The translations under genes and the position numbers were made by a program. A stretch of DNA of 64,000 nucleotides from Mycolicibacterium moriokaense (GTDB lineage Bacteria; Actinomycetota; Actinomycetes; Mycobacteriales; Mycobacteriaceae). Below, in pieces: positions 32,157 to 40,729 of the stretch (its first letter is position 1; each line of letters begins with the position of its first letter). Below the pieces are notes generated by a model, which saw only the letters and a program-made list of their open reading frames with translations, was not told the origin of the DNA and searched no databases. The DNA is taken from NCBI RefSeq assembly GCF_003201655.1, contig NZ_QJJU01000022.1, positions 1 to 64,000 on the forward strand, read 5' to 3'.

Positions 32157-33001
32157 TGCAGGCCGCAATTGACGCCGCCGGCCGAAGGCCGCCATTGAGC
32201 AAGGACACCCGGCTGTGCATCTCACTGGCCGGTCGGCCAAGCAATATCGGTACTCGGTTTCACAACCATCTCTACGACGAACTCGCCCTGGATTTCATCT
32301 ACAAGGCGTTCACGACGACCGACATCGTCGCCGCGATCGGTGGGGTGCGGGCGCTCGGCATTCGGGGTTGTTCGGTGTCGATGCCTTTCAAGCAGGACGT
32401 CATTCCCCTTGTCGACACGGTCGAGCCGTCGGCGCGCGCCATCGACTCGGTCAACACGATCGTTAACGACGAGGGTCACTTGACCGCGTCGAACACCGAC
32501 TACATTGCCGTACAACGGCTTATCGACGAGCACGACCTGGATTCGAACGACACTGTGCTCATCCGCGGCAGCGGCGGCATGGCCAGTGCGGTCGGTGCCG
32601 CGTTCCGCGACAGCGGCTTTCACTCCGGCGTCGTCGTTGCACGCAACCCGCAGGCGGGGCGTGAATTGGCCGACCGGCTCGGCTATGGTTACGCGCCCGG
32701 TGTCGGAGGGCAATCGGCGTCGATCATCGTGAACGTCACGCCGATCGGGATGGCAGGCGGCCCCGAAGAGAGTGATGCCGCCTTCGATGAAGCGACAATC
32801 ACTAAGGCGCACACCGTCTTCGACGTGGTGGCACTGCCGTCGGAGACGCCGTTGATCAAGGCGGCACGCGCGGCGGGTGTGCCCGTCATCACCGGGGCCG
32901 AGGTGATCGCGCTGCAGGCCGCTGAGCAGTTCGAGCGCTACACGGGGGTGCGTCCGACGCCCGAGCAGATCACGGAGGCCTCTGCGATTTCGCGAGCCTG
33001 A
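32156..33001 (+). CDS. Shikimate dehydrogenase-like protein (AroE family)
   Basis: Encodes 281 residues from ATG 32156, coupled to the acetyltransferase. AroE fold: substrate-side CSVSMPFKQDVIPLVD (catalytic Lys of the family GxxVTxPxK) and NTDYIAVQRLI (Asn-Asp), and a Rossmann loop VLIRGSGGMASAVGAAF. It differs from housekeeping AroE in the first motif (SVSMPF instead of NVTIPF), so it may act on another cyclitol or serve as a quinate-type or orphan dehydrogenase. The substrate is inferred from family only. Its stop touches the convergent arrestin-like gene. Confidence 0.85.
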   Translation: MQAAIDAAGRRPPLSKDTRLCISLAGRPSNIGTRFHNHLYDELALDFIYKAFTTTDIVAAIGGVRALGIRGCSVSMPFKQDVIPLVDTVEPSARAIDSVNTIVNDEGHLTASNTDYIAVQRLIDEHDLDSNDTVLIRGSGGMASAVGAAFRDSGFHSGVVVARNPQAGRELADRLGYGYAPGVGGQSASIIVNVTPIGMAGGPEESDAAFDEATITKAHTVFDVVALPSETPLIKAARAAGVPVITGAEVIALQAAEQFERYTGVRPTPEQITEASAISRA

Positions 33002-33907
33002 CTACGGCGCGTTGACGACAACGATATGTCGGACGCTTTTCTCGATGCCCTGGGTCCACTTCGAGTACATCAGCGAGGCCTCGAGGAACCACACCAGGGT
33101 TGAGTGCACCGCCGCGCCCGTCGGCGGGGCGTCCGCGGGCAGTGCTACCGCGAACGGCACGGTCACCGGCGTGCCGAGGCGCAATGGTATTCCCTTGCCG
33201 ATCTTCACCGTTTGACCGGACTTCGACCCGCCTCCGACTGCGGGTGTCTTCTCCAGCGGGTGCGAGCTTCGCTGCCAGGCCCAATAGATCCCGAGCTCGC
33301 AGTCCGACATGTCCTTGCGCGGGGTCAGCGTGATATGCCCGTTGATGGTCTCGCCTGCGCGAAAGATCAGAGACGGCAATACGATGTCGATCTCCGTGTC
33401 ACCGTCGCCTCCGATATGTACCTGTGGTTCGTCGGTGACCTGGAGGTCGTCGCGGCCGATGACCACTGTGAAATCACCACGGGCGTCGACGTCGCGGCCG
33501 CCGCGGGAGACTGTCAGCCGTGCCGACCACCGCGCGAGTGCGTCCGACGAACCCGGCGCCCACGACGGAACAGTGAATGACGAAGAGCCGCCGGTGAATT
33601 CGCCGGTGGCGATGGGTAGCTCGACCTTGGTGACGCCGACCCAGTCCTCGCTGTCCTTTTCGCTGCCTGCGTCGGTTCCGACTTCACCCAACATCCACCA
33701 CGAGTCGTTCATCTGCACCGCTGTGGAGTCGGCGCGCCCGGCCCAGCGATACCGATAGAAGTTGGTGTAGCCCCACTCCAGCGTCGCCGCGGATACCTTG
33801 TCGATCGCCTTGTCGGTGGTGACGGTGGCGGTCACGGTCTGACGGGGTCGTACGACCTCCGGCGTCACGGACACTTTCGCGCCGCCGGAGGTTTTGAAGA
33901 GGCCCAC
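33002..33907 (-). CDS. Arrestin-fold protein of unknown function
   Basis: Encodes 301 residues from GTG 33907. The protein is all-beta with two sandwich-like halves: KVSVTPEVVRPRQTVTATVTT in the first, and VLPSLIFRAGETINGHITLTPR and DCELGIYWAWQRSSHP in the second, which resemble arrestin/Spo0M-like folds. No signal peptide is visible. Translation is coupled to the membrane protein gene upstream (TAGTG overlap), which suggests the two proteins act together at the membrane. No enzymatic motif is recognisable. Confidence 0.6.
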   Translation of the reverse strand: MGLFKTSGGAKVSVTPEVVRPRQTVTATVTTDKAIDKVSAATLEWGYTNFYRYRWAGRADSTAVQMNDSWWMLGEVGTDAGSEKDSEDWVGVTKVELPIATGEFTGGSSSFTVPSWAPGSSDALARWSARLTVSRGGRDVDARGDFTVVIGRDDLQVTDEPQVHIGGDGDTEIDIVLPSLIFRAGETINGHITLTPRKDMSDCELGIYWAWQRSSHPLEKTPAVGGGSKSGQTVKIGKGIPLRLGTPVTVPFAVALPADAPPTGAAVHSTLVWFLEASLMYSKWTQGIEKSVRHIVVVNAP

Positions 33908-34299
33908 TACTTCTTGGCGAATTTCTGGCGCGTGGCTTCGTATTCCTCGGGGTTGTTCTTTTTCTGCCATGCCCGCACCGGCCAGAACAGCAGCCACAAC
34001 ACCGGGTAGACGGTGACGTAGAACAACAGGTGCACCGCGGCACCGACTAGCACCGCGAATACCCAGGCCGGATAGATGATGATCAGGCAGAACTGCAGGA
34101 ACTGCTTGATCACCACTGGGTAGCCCTCGGCCATCGACAACACGTACTTCGGGCTCATCGCCTTCAGGTACTGCTTGACCTTCGACGTCTCGGCCTCGAC
34201 TTCAGCCTGCGCCTCGCTGACGTCGCGGCCGCGTTCCTCGCTAGTCAGCCCGCGCTTCGGCGGCGGGGGTTCGTTGGTATCGGGCGGTACGGCAGTCAT
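33907..34299 (-). CDS. Small membrane protein of unknown function
   Basis: Encodes 130 residues from ATG 34299, with AGGGAG at good spacing. The N-terminus is polar and Pro-rich (NEPPPPKRG), then a charged helix (EERGRDVSEAQAEVEAETSKVKQYL) that could form a coiled coil. Two hydrophobic stretches (about 70-90 and 91-112, YPAWVFAVLVGAAVHLLFYV) follow, and the tail is basic (KKNNPEEYEATRQKFAKK). No family recognised. It overlaps the start of the arrestin-fold gene by one base. Confidence 0.65.
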   Translation of the reverse strand: MTAVPPDTNEPPPPKRGLTSEERGRDVSEAQAEVEAETSKVKQYLKAMSPKYVLSMAEGYPVVIKQFLQFCLIIIYPAWVFAVLVGAAVHLLFYVTVYPVLWLLFWPVRAWQKKNNPEEYEATRQKFAKK

Positions 34300-34364
34300 C
34301 GCGTCTCCCTGGTTGAAATAGTTCGCGGTCCGGGACGGGCGCTCACCCGCCCCGGACCGTAGCA

Positions 34365-35069
34365 CTAGGGCGTGATCTTGGTCTGTTCGTCGATGGTGCC
34401 CGTCGCGTCCATCAACGCGCCCATCTGATCCTCGGTCCCATCGGCGTTGAGCTGCAACACGAACAGTCCGTCCGCGCCAGGGATCACGACCGTCTTCTGC
34501 GCGATGGCTCGCTTGACGCCGTCCTTGTTGTAGGTGCCGCCGATCTGGGTCGCATCGAACCCGCTGAGCGTGCTAGCGCTGCCCTCCTTTGCGCCGTCGT
34601 AGCCGGGCAGGTTCTTGATCTCGCCCGGCGCGAACTCAAGGATCTTGGCCGGGTCGACGTTGCCGCTCAGCTTGGAGACCAGTGCGATGATGGTCGGCGG
34701 ATCCTGGGCCATCGCTGGATCGGTGGACACGATCGCGCCATACGCCCATTCCGGTGTGCGGTTTCCGGCGTCCGCCCAACCCTGCGGGAACGGCAAGTCG
34801 ATGGTCGGCGCGCCGGCATCACCGCGGTGCACCGGGGTTTCGTTGATGCTGTTCTCCTTGATGTAGTCGACAATCGTCTTGTTCGGGCCCGCGGCCTGTG
34901 GCGTCTTAGTCGGCGCCGCGCTGCTGCTGGCCTTGGTCGACGACGATGCGGCCGACGTCTGCTTCGAGGTGGAGGGCTCGGACTTGGTGTTCGATCCGCA
35001 GCCGGATAGGCCGATACCGATCGCGAGTGCCGAAATGGCAACAATCCCGGCCCGAAGTGCGCGTGTCAT
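34365..35069 (-). CDS. LpqN/LpqT-family lipoprotein
   Basis: Encodes 234 residues from ATG 35069 (GGAGA upstream). The signal peptide MTRALRAGIVAISALAIGIGLSGC ends in lipobox LSGC. A Ser/Ala/Thr-rich linker follows, then the LpqN/T domain from about residue 75 (NKTIVDYIKENSINETPV, GWADAGNRTPEWAYG, KLSGNVDPAKILEFAPG, YDGAKEGSASTLSGF). M. tuberculosis LpqN and LpqT have this domain, and LpqN is reported to act on cell-envelope processes. The 257-base gap up to the next gene (35070-35326) shows no other gene. Confidence 0.85.
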   Translation of the reverse strand: MTRALRAGIVAISALAIGIGLSGCGSNTKSEPSTSKQTSAASSSTKASSSAAPTKTPQAAGPNKTIVDYIKENSINETPVHRGDAGAPTIDLPFPQGWADAGNRTPEWAYGAIVSTDPAMAQDPPTIIALVSKLSGNVDPAKILEFAPGEIKNLPGYDGAKEGSASTLSGFDATQIGGTYNKDGVKRAIAQKTVVIPGADGLFVLQLNADGTEDQMGALMDATGTIDEQTKITP

Positions 35070-35326
35070 TGGGTCTCCTGTCGATTTGAAATCTCGGGCG
35101 TAGCCTACGGTCGGCAAACATTTGGCGCACGCGAAATGCCGTGCAGTGTGGCGGTTCGGGATGGAAATCTCTCCGCAAGCGGCGCGGCAGGTTGTTGACT
35201 TCGCAAACGATATTGATTGCGCAGCTGAAGCACTATCAGCGCTGGTAGTTGGAGTTTGTGGCCCGTAGTTTCCGTGGCCTATGCAAGCAGAACCCTTGCG
35301 CTATCAAATAGTGTCCCGGTCGCCGC

Positions 35327-35638
35327 CTAGCACTTGGCCGTCAAATACACGCTTTGGTAGACGATTTCGTTCACCAGGTTGACGCCGTTTCGGACGGGAC
35401 GGATGACAGTCATACCGGGACGAACCGAGTCGACCGTGCAGCGGTCGAGCGGGTCTGTGCCCATCTTGTTCAGCACGACCTTGAAGCCGTTCTTCTGCAA
35501 CTCGTTGACGGTGTCCTGCGCCGATCCGATGCCCGATGGCGCGGCCTGCGCGCTGGCCGGAAGTAAAAGGCCCATCGCGACGAATGCCGCTCCTGCAGAG
35601 GTGGCGAATGTCAAGCCATTTAGTTGTGGTGCCTTCAC
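35327..35638 (-). CDS. Small secreted protein, paralogue 1
   Basis: Encodes 103 residues from GTG 35638, preceded by AAGGAG at 6 nt. A signal peptide (residues 1-32, ends SAQA) leaves a mature protein of about 70 residues with AQDTVNELQKNGFKVVLNKMG and RCTVDSVRPGM, and two Cys (near 70 and at the C-terminus). The pattern, repeated in the next gene, matches a mycobacterial family of small exported proteins of unknown role. Two Cys probably form one disulphide. Confidence 0.75.
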   Translation of the reverse strand: MKAPQLNGLTFATSAGAAFVAMGLLLPASAQAAPSGIGSAQDTVNELQKNGFKVVLNKMGTDPLDRCTVDSVRPGMTVIRPVRNGVNLVNEIVYQSVYLTAKC

Positions 35639-35756
35639 GTCTGCTCCTTCAGACCAAACAGCGTCCCCTCCGGTCACCGCGGTCTGAATAGTGAAACTCG
35701 CAGTAGCGCACATTGATTCCACGCGTGCGAGCGACGTGACGCACCGAGCCTGACGC

Positions 35757-36074
35757 TCAGACCGCGCAGTTCAGCGTTACGTTGATCGACCTGCTGACGA
35801 CGACCGTAATCAGTCGACGATGCTTGCCGTTGCCGTCATCAACCCAGAACGTCCTGGTCCGTTGCTGCGGGTTTCGGACGCTCGTGACGATGCACTGGTT
35901 GGTTGGCGCATTGCCGACGCGGTCAATGATCACGTCGTAGCCTTCGCTCTCCAGCGTTCCGATCGTGGCGTATGCGTTGCCCGCTTGCGTGGGCTCAGCA
36001 GTTGCCAGTCCTGCAGGTGCGAGTAGGACACTCGCGACCGCTAATGTTGCTGCCACACCCCAGCCTGTGCGCAT
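35757..36074 (-). CDS. Small secreted protein, paralogue 2
   Basis: Encodes 105 residues. ATG 36074 is preferred to ATG 36086 because GGAG lies 6 nt upstream of it. A signal peptide ends near ATAEP. The mature part has NAYATIGTLESEGYDVIIDRVGN and QCIVTSVRNPQ with a terminal LNCAV, which aligns with the QDTVNELQKNGFKVVLNKMG, RCTVDSVRPG and TAKC blocks of the gene downstream. The two adjacent genes are a tandem duplicate pair with clear divergence. Function unknown. Confidence 0.75.
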   Translation of the reverse strand: MRTGWGVAATLAVASVLLAPAGLATAEPTQAGNAYATIGTLESEGYDVIIDRVGNAPTNQCIVTSVRNPQQRTRTFWVDDGNGKHRRLITVVVSRSINVTLNCAV

Positions 36075-36159
36075 GACAGTCTCCATTCTTCAATTTGCCT
36101 GGTATTTATTCATCGCCGGGCGGACACAGGACGTTGCAAGACTTTCCTAAGCAAGCTCT

Positions 36160-36828
36160 GTGGTATCAACGGGCGTGCGGCTGTTTGCCTTGCTAGCAGC
36201 GCTGTCTGTCCTCGCTGCGGCGTGCGGAGAGTCACCCTCCTCGGCGCCGCAGTCGGCGACCTCACGTTCGTCGACTCAGGTGAATCCGGCGCGGATCGAC
36301 CGAGTCCGCACTGAACTGCCGAGCGGGTACGAGGTGGCCGCCCTGTCCGGCCGCGCTGCACCGATCGCGTTCTGGGGGTTGGGTACCGACTGGATGGCCG
36401 ACCCGCAGCGATGTGGTGCGCTCGCCGATCCGGTCGCAGGCGATTCGACGACGCGGGGGTGGTCGGCTTCTGGTGCGCGTGGGATCGTCTACGCGGTGGT
36501 CGCCACCTCAGCGGCGACACTCGATCGGTCGCTGATCACCGAATGCAGCCAGTGGACGGTGTCGGCAGGGCGAACCAGCGGAAGCGTCACATTGGTTGCG
36601 GCGCCGGCCATCGACGGCGCGGCCACCGTCGGCCTGTCTACCACCGCAACCACCGCTGTCGAGGGCGGCACCGAAACCCATTCGCATGCCGACACCTTCA
36701 CCGCCTATCTGGGCGACTACGTCGCCTTCGTCACGGTCGTCACCGACCCGGGCTCACCGAATCCTGCACTCGGACAGGATTTCGCGGCGGAATTGCTAGT
36801 GAAAACGGTGTCGGCATTGCGCGGCTGA
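36160..36828 (+). CDS. DUF5642-like lipoprotein 1
   Basis: Encodes 222 residues from GTG 36160 (GTG 36175 is possible). The signal peptide ends in lipobox LAAAC; the mature part begins GESPSS. The domain has RIDRVRTELPSGYEVAALSG, WGLGTDWMADPQRCGALADP, LVAAPAIDGAATVGLSTT and YLGDYVAFVTVVTDPGSP. The next gene shares the plan DPADCAK, VEAPQIDGVHTVGTHR and YVASFGTFLVIVTANP, so the two are paralogues in the DUF5642 lipoprotein family known in mycobacteria. Role unknown. Confidence 0.8.
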   Translation: MVSTGVRLFALLAALSVLAAACGESPSSAPQSATSRSSTQVNPARIDRVRTELPSGYEVAALSGRAAPIAFWGLGTDWMADPQRCGALADPVAGDSTTRGWSASGARGIVYAVVATSAATLDRSLITECSQWTVSAGRTSGSVTLVAAPAIDGAATVGLSTTATTAVEGGTETHSHADTFTAYLGDYVAFVTVVTDPGSPNPALGQDFAAELLVKTVSALRG

Positions 36829-36843
36829 GCGATGCTCTGCAGG

Positions 36844-36849
36844 TACATT
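36844..36849 (+). promoter_or_regulatory. -10 element of leaderless lipoprotein promoter
   Basis: TACATT (TANNNT) lies 7 nt before ATG 36857 and only 15 bp after the preceding stop, so the second lipoprotein gene likely has its own leaderless promoter. Confidence 0.5.
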
Positions 36850-36856
36850 GGCGGCG

Positions 36857-37519
36857 ATGTCGAACCCGAGGGCGATGCTCGTCATCGCAAGCGCAGGCCT
36901 GCTGACCGCATGCGGCACCGGCCAGTCCGCCGACCTGTCGCATGCCGACATCGCTCACGTCGCGAACATCAAATCCAGCTTCGGGTCGGAGTTCAAGGTC
37001 ACCAGCGTGGGTCCGACGGGCATCGATCCGCGGCTGCTCGGGCCGCAGACCCTGCCGCCCGGCATGACGTTCGACCCGGCCGACTGTGCGAAGGCATACA
37101 GCCAGCAGATCGTGCCGCAAGGTATGAAAGGCAACATGGCCGCCACGACGGCGGAGGGCGACGGCAACCGGTTCATCGCGATTGCCGTCGAGACGTCTGA
37201 GGCCGTGCCGCGCACCGACCTCCCGCAGAATTGCCAGAAGGTCGGGTTCACCGGCCCGGGGCTGCGCGGTGTCGTCGAGGTCGTCGAGGCGCCGCAGATC
37301 GACGGCGTCCACACCGTGGGGACGCATCGCGTGCTGCAGACGACGGTCGACGGCAAGCCACGCACCGGCGAGCTCTACAACTACGTCGCCAGTTTCGGCA
37401 CCTTCCTGGTGATCGTCACGGCCAACCCGTTGGTGTTGCCGGACAAGCCCGTGGCGCCGGTCAACACGCAGCGGGCGCGCGATCTGCTCAACGCGGCCGT
37501 CGCGGCCGTGAAGGGCTGA
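36857..37519 (+). CDS. DUF5642-like lipoprotein 2
   Basis: Encodes 220 residues. ATG 36857 (MSNPRAMLVIASAGLLTAC) gives a clean signal peptide with lipobox LTAC. Domain features: SSFGSEFKVTSVGPTG, PGMTFDPADCAKAY, LPQNCQKVGFTG, VEAPQIDGVHTVGTHRVLQTT and FGTFLVIVTANPLV. It is a paralogue of the preceding lipoprotein, with a Cys pair (near residues 73 and 122) in the mature domain. Its TGA is directly followed by the stop of alkB on the other strand. Confidence 0.8.
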   Translation: MSNPRAMLVIASAGLLTACGTGQSADLSHADIAHVANIKSSFGSEFKVTSVGPTGIDPRLLGPQTLPPGMTFDPADCAKAYSQQIVPQGMKGNMAATTAEGDGNRFIAIAVETSEAVPRTDLPQNCQKVGFTGPGLRGVVEVVEAPQIDGVHTVGTHRVLQTTVDGKPRTGELYNYVASFGTFLVIVTANPLVLPDKPVAPVNTQRARDLLNAAVAAVKG

Positions 37520-38116
37520 TCACCGCACGTCGTGCGGGCGGAACTGGATGCCGATGCGCGGGCCGACGGGCCGCGACGTCTTCGGAATCGAGTGCTCCCA
37601 TGTGCGTTGGCATGACCCGCCCATCACCAATAGGTCGCCGTGCCGATGCTGTAACCGCAGTGACTTGCCGCCGCCGTGCGGGCGTAGCGCGAAAACCCTT
37701 GTGGCGCCCAGGCTCACGATGGCCACCATCGTGTCTTCGGTGCTGCTGCGGCCAATCTTGTCGCCATGCCATGCGACGCTGTCATCGCCGTCACGGTAGA
37801 GGCACAGACCGGCGGTGGTGAACGGTTCACCGAGCTCGCCCGCGTAGGTGTCGTTGAGCCGCCGGCGCATCTGTTTCAGCCGAGGGTGCGGCGCGGGCTC
37901 GTCGACGAGATCGTGGAAGCTGACCAGCCGCGGCACGTCCAGCACGCGCTCGTACATCTGCCTGCGCTCGGCGCGCCAGGGGATCTGTTCCATCAGCTCG
38001 CCGAACAGAGACTCCGCATCCGTCAGCCAGCCGGAGCGCACCTCGACCCACGCGCCATTGCCGAGGTGCCGCCGATCGGCGGCCTCGAACAGAGAGCTTT
38101 GCAGCGCCAGCTCCAT
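37520..38116 (-). CDS. alkB: AlkB-like Fe(II)/2-oxoglutarate dioxygenase
   Basis: Encodes 198 residues (Rv1000c: 205). AlkB dealkylates 1-methyladenine and 3-methylcytosine in DNA or RNA. Iron ligands are His and Asp in WHGDKIG and His in WEHSIPK, and 2-oxoglutarate is held by RIGIQFR. The nucleotide-lid region PRLVSFHDLVDEPAPHPRLKQMRRRLND is present. No close operon partner: the next gene on the same strand is the SoxR-type regulator, with a 33-base gap. Repair of alkylation damage would fit the SoxR neighbour, but a shared operon is only possible and not shown. Confidence 0.92.
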   Translation of the reverse strand: MELALQSSLFEAADRRHLGNGAWVEVRSGWLTDAESLFGELMEQIPWRAERRQMYERVLDVPRLVSFHDLVDEPAPHPRLKQMRRRLNDTYAGELGEPFTTAGLCLYRDGDDSVAWHGDKIGRSSTEDTMVAIVSLGATRVFALRPHGGGKSLRLQHRHGDLLVMGGSCQRTWEHSIPKTSRPVGPRIGIQFRPHDVR

Positions 38117-38149
38117 GGCCGCGAGTCTATCGCACAGACGTTCGAAAAG

Positions 38150-38584
38150 TCAGAGCCGGGCGGCGCCTGGTCCCTGGTCGGCCAGCACGTCGCCGGGGTT
38201 GGACAGCGCGCAGGTTTTCAGGCTGAGGCAGCCGCAGCCGATGCAGCCGGCGAGGTTGTCGCGCAAGCGTTCCAGGTGCACGATGCGGTCGTCGAGATCC
38301 TGGCGCCAACCTGCCGAAAGCCGGGCCCAGTCCTTGCTGGTGGGGACGCGATCGGTGGGCAGGGTGGCCAGGGCATCGCGGATGCGGGCCAGCGGGATGC
38401 CGAGGCGCTGCGACATGCGGATGAACGCGACCCGTCTGAGTGTCTCCCGTGCATACCTGCGTTGGTTGCCACTTGTGCGCCTGCTGGCGATGAGGCCTCC
38501 GCGTTCGTAGAAGTGCAACGCCGAGACCGCGACACCGCTGCGATGGGACATGTCGCTGGGCGTCAGCTCGTGTATCAGCTCCAT
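38150..38584 (-). CDS. soxR: SoxR-type redox MerR regulator
   Basis: Encodes 144 residues. MerR winged helix with DMSHRSGVAVSALHFYERGGL, TSGNQRRYARETLRRVAFIRMSQ, a long dimer helix, then the cluster motif CIGCGCLSLKTC (four Cys for a [2Fe-2S] centre) near residues 112-123. SoxR activates targets when redox-active compounds oxidise the cluster. The gene starts 16 bp from arcA in the opposite direction, and an ACCATA/TATGGT palindrome covers the space. Possible targets are itself, arcA or alkB. The start ATG 38584 fits MerR length. Confidence 0.92.
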   Translation of the reverse strand: MELIHELTPSDMSHRSGVAVSALHFYERGGLIASRRTSGNQRRYARETLRRVAFIRMSQRLGIPLARIRDALATLPTDRVPTSKDWARLSAGWRQDLDDRIVHLERLRDNLAGCIGCGCLSLKTCALSNPGDVLADQGPGAARL

Positions 38585-38591
38585 GAGCTAA

Positions 38592-38605
38592 ACCATAGTT
38601 ATGGT
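38592..38605. promoter_or_regulatory. Palindrome between soxR and arcA
   Basis: ACCATA (38592-38597), GT, TATGGT (38600-38605) is a 6-bp-arm inverted repeat centred between the two divergent start codons and overlapping the arcA ATG. It could be a SoxR box, but it differs from the enterobacterial and streptomycete SoxR consensus (CCTCAAGTT type), so the assignment is weak. Confidence 0.4.
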
Positions 38606-39815
38606 GCTAGGTGTGAACCTGGGCTGCGACTCCGAGGTCGGCAGGCTGCGAGCTGTCATCCTGCATCGGCCCGGGGACGAATTGCGGCGGCTCACCCCTC
38701 GCAACAACGACGCGCTGCTGTTCGACGGCCTGCCGTGGGTCTCCAAGGCGCAGCAGGAACACGATGCGTTCGCCGCGGTACTGGAATCGCGCGGCGTCGA
38801 CGTGCTGTTGCTCGCGGACTTGTTGACGGAGGCGCTGTCGCACAGTGGGGCGGCGCGCATGCACGGGATCTCGGCGGCGGTGGATTCGCGACGGCTGGGA
38901 CTGCCGCTAGCGCAAGAGCTTTCGACCTATTTGCGGACGCTTGAGGCTGGTCCGCTGGCGCGGGTGCTGATGGCGGGGATGACGTTCAACGAGTTGCCGT
39001 TCAGCGGCGGTGAGCTGTCGCTGGTGCGGCGGATGCACCACGGCGGGGACTTCGTCATCGAGCCGCTGCCCAATCTGATGTTCACCCGCGACTCGTCGTT
39101 CTGGATCGGACCGCGGGTGGCGATCACGTCGCTGGCGTTGCCTGCACGGGTGCGCGAGGCGTCGCTGACCGACCTGATCTATGCGCATCACCCGCGGTTC
39201 CTCGGCGTGCGACGGGCGTACGAGTCGCGGTCGGCGCCCGTAGAGGGCGGCGACGTGCTACTGCTTGCGCCGGGCGTCGTCGCGGTGGGTGTGGGGGAGC
39301 GGACCACGCCAGCGGGTGCGGAGGCGTTGGCGCGCAGCCTGTTCGACGACGACTTGGCGCACACCGTGCTGGCCGTGCCGATCGCGCAGGAGCGCGCGCA
39401 GATGCATCTAGATACGGTGTGCACGATGGTCGACGTCGATGCGGTGGTGATGTACCCGAACATCGTCGACTCGTTGTCGGCGTTCACGATTCACCGCGAC
39501 GGGCAGGGCGGCGTGACCATCAGTGATGCCGCGCCGTTCGTCGAGGCGGCCGCGGAGGCGATGCAGATCGAGAAGCTGAGGGTGATCGCGACAGGCCTGG
39601 ACCCTGTGACGGCCGAGCGCGAGCAGTGGGATGACGGAAACAACACGCTGGCACTGGCGCCGGGTGTAGTCGTCGCATACGAGCGCAACTCCGAAACCAA
39701 TGCGCGGCTTGCCGATGCGGGTATCGAAGTGCTGTCGATCGAGGCGTCGGAGTTGGGCACCGGCCGCGGCGGCCCGCGCTGCATGTCGTGTCCCGCGGCC
39801 CGCGACCCGCTCTAG
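38601..39815 (+). CDS. arcA: Arginine deiminase
   Basis: Encodes 404 residues (Rv1001: 402). It hydrolyses arginine to citrulline and ammonia. Signatures: LGCDSEVGRLRAVILHRPGDE at the start, the FTRDSSFWIG block, HLDTVCTMVD near residue 271 with the catalytic His, and nucleophile Cys397 in CMSCPAARD. ATG 38601 is close to the N-terminus of the M. tuberculosis protein. Other arc genes are absent nearby, so citrulline use is not evident. Divergent from soxR with minimal spacing, so arcA transcripts may start at or near the ATG. Confidence 0.95.
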   Translation: MVLGVNLGCDSEVGRLRAVILHRPGDELRRLTPRNNDALLFDGLPWVSKAQQEHDAFAAVLESRGVDVLLLADLLTEALSHSGAARMHGISAAVDSRRLGLPLAQELSTYLRTLEAGPLARVLMAGMTFNELPFSGGELSLVRRMHHGGDFVIEPLPNLMFTRDSSFWIGPRVAITSLALPARVREASLTDLIYAHHPRFLGVRRAYESRSAPVEGGDVLLLAPGVVAVGVGERTTPAGAEALARSLFDDDLAHTVLAVPIAQERAQMHLDTVCTMVDVDAVVMYPNIVDSLSAFTIHRDGQGGVTISDAAPFVEAAAEAMQIEKLRVIATGLDPVTAEREQWDDGNNTLALAPGVVVAYERNSETNARLADAGIEVLSIEASELGTGRGGPRCMSCPAARDPL

Positions 39816-39874
39816 CGCCAACCGCCTGCTCGGTTTTTGCGCTCAGGGCTGTGATCGCCAGGAATTCATAACCC

Positions 39875-40729
39875 TCAGTGCAATTTTGGTGGCCTCCACC
39901 CGCGGCGGGCGAATGCCGCGTGCGCACGATGCAGGATGAATCGGCGGCTATGTTCAGCGACTACGTGAATGTCGATCCAGCCTTCGCGGTCGATCAGTTC
40001 GGCTCGACCAATGTCGTGCACATATCGACCGCGGTCGGTCTGGTGTTGCTGACCGTCATAGTCAAAGCCAACCATCGGCTCGTCATAGCCCATATCGAGA
40101 AACGCCTCGCGTACCCCGTCGGCGACTCTGATCTGGGTACGTGGTGGAGGCAACCTGTCGTCAATCAGGATCAGTCGTACTCGCGTTTCCTGAGGTGATT
40201 CAGCTCCGGCGTCCATCAGCGGCAGTGCTGTTCGCAATCGCGGCAATCCCCGTGCCCTCGGGTAGCGCTCGCCCAACAACTGAACGTCGGTTGCTTTGAC
40301 GCCAGTTGCCCGAGCGAGCGCATCGAGGTGCTGAACCGCGAGATCACGTGGAATGTGTCGAGCGATGTCGAAGGCAGTGCGTTCCGGTGTCGTGACGGGA
40401 ATGCCGTCGATCAACATTATGTCCTCGGCGTCTATTCGCTCGTTGCGAACTGCGATGCCGTTGGGAGGACGACCGCACCGCCAGATCATCTCGATGGGCG
40501 TTGCTGCGTCGATCCACAGCGCACCGTGGAGTGCGGCCGCGGCTCGACCGGCGATAACACTGTCGCGGCCCGACCACAACCACGCGCCGACAGTGCGAAG
40601 TTGAAGTGAGGGCGCGACGACCTTCGAAAGGTAAATGTCGGGGAATAGCGGGCGATAGTTCCACCGCAGCTGGGCTCGGGTGAGGCGGCCGCTGGCCAGT
40701 GCCGCACTACCGATGAACACCTCGCGCAT
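39875..40729 (-). CDS. AbiEi-like wHTH plus DUF559-type nuclease-fold protein
   Basis: Encodes 284 residues from ATG 40729. The N-terminal half resembles the AbiEi-type antitoxin/type IV TA protein (REVFIGSAALASGRLTRAQLRWNYRPLFPDIYL, VTTPERTAFDIAR). The C-terminal third resembles the DUF559/Vsr-like endonuclease fold: EPMVGFDYDGQQHQTDRGRYVHDI with candidate acidic metal ligands, then IDREGWIDIHVVAE. Single genes of this type are widespread in mycobacteria with no AbiEii partner, and none is visible here. Role unknown; it is a lone gene between arcA and pmt. Confidence 0.75.
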   Translation of the reverse strand: MREVFIGSAALASGRLTRAQLRWNYRPLFPDIYLSKVVAPSLQLRTVGAWLWSGRDSVIAGRAAAALHGALWIDAATPIEMIWRCGRPPNGIAVRNERIDAEDIMLIDGIPVTTPERTAFDIARHIPRDLAVQHLDALARATGVKATDVQLLGERYPRARGLPRLRTALPLMDAGAESPQETRVRLILIDDRLPPPRTQIRVADGVREAFLDMGYDEPMVGFDYDGQQHQTDRGRYVHDIGRAELIDREGWIDIHVVAEHSRRFILHRAHAAFARRGWRPPKLH

